Source: Merdiplasma sp905207905
GTDB lineage: Bacteria > Bacillota > Clostridia > Lachnospirales > Lachnospiraceae
Assembly (NCBI GenBank): GCA_902475025.1
Contig: CABRXX010000067.1
Location: 1 to 14,345 of the forward strand
Direction of reading: 5' to 3'
Length of the DNA: 14,345 bases
Below the pieces are notes generated by a model. That model saw nothing but the letters and a program-made list of their open reading frames with translations, was not told where the DNA came from and did no database searches. Made by a program: the position numbers and the translations under genes. This document shows positions 14,302 through 14,345 of this stretch, piece by piece; the stretch's first letter is position 1, and the number at the start of each line of letters is the position of its first letter.

Positions 14302-14345
14302 TTTTTAAAAAATTTCAAAAAATAGAAAAATATTAAGAAAACAAA

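Noticed and set aside
14000..14308. 102-codon rightward open frame at the right edge
   Set aside because: It runs antisense through the preQ1-I aptamer, the hairpin leader and the queT promoter, has no ribosome site, and is open only because the structured region lacks stops in that frame.
1..14345. CRISPR array, transposase, phage, tRNA or rRNA genes
   Set aside because: No regularly spaced direct repeats, transposase motifs, phage genes or tRNA cloverleaf arms were found on either strand by reading.

Overview
The window looks like chromosome of a low- to mid-GC Firmicute, most likely a gut Lachnospiraceae (Clostridia). The reasons are strong AGGAGG-type ribosome binding sites, sigma-A promoters with extended -10 boxes, mid-GC codon use, an RbsB-type sugar-binding lipoprotein paired with a two-component system, and a preQ1-I-controlled queT. 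I see no phage, IS, CRISPR, tRNA or rRNA. Family assignments come from reading motifs by eye; no database search was run.

Left part (1-4546, + strand). The last 17 codons of an unknown gene, possibly a sugar ABC-transporter binding protein, end at a strong terminator. A compact four-gene unit follows: a sugar-binding lipoprotein (257-1240), a six-TM NarL-type histidine kinase (1250-2560), a LuxR/NarL response regulator (2553-3224, overlapping the kinase by 8 nt), and a second, family-1-type solute-binding protein (3236-4546) that has a membrane anchor and no lipobox. No permease or ATPase lies between them. The simplest reading is a sugar-sensing system in which binding proteins present ligand to the kinase.

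Middle part (4547-11561, + strand). A 276-nt intergenic stretch of odd composition ends in an extended -10 promoter. That promoter probably drives three genes: a beta-CASP metallo-beta-lactamase-fold (RNase-type) protein, a transglutaminase-like lipoprotein with Cys-His-Asp, and a Methyltransf_32-type SAM-dependent methyltransferase. A separate promoter drives an 820-aa membrane-anchored extracytoplasmic protein. It has beta-propeller-like repeats and a C-terminal segment resembling a C39-like peptidase, apparently without the normal catalytic residues. A very large imperfect hairpin (11605-11724) ends the rightward unit.

Right part (11744-14345, mostly - strand). An ASKHA/DUF4445 protein of the corrinoid-activator (RACo) family lacks the usual N-terminal [2Fe-2S] ferredoxin domain. 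It has its own promoter with an inverted repeat at the predicted start site. Upstream lies queT, a queuosine-precursor transporter. It is preceded by a preQ1-I riboswitch whose pseudoknot contains the Shine-Dalgarno sequence, and by about 145 nt of further hairpin-rich leader that the riboswitch does not explain. A divergent promoter at 14273-14301 points out of the window.

The points most worth following up are the permease-less double-binding-protein sensory operon, the unexplained structured RNA upstream of the preQ1 riboswitch, the iron-sulfur-less RACo homologue, and two terminators that share a sequence family.
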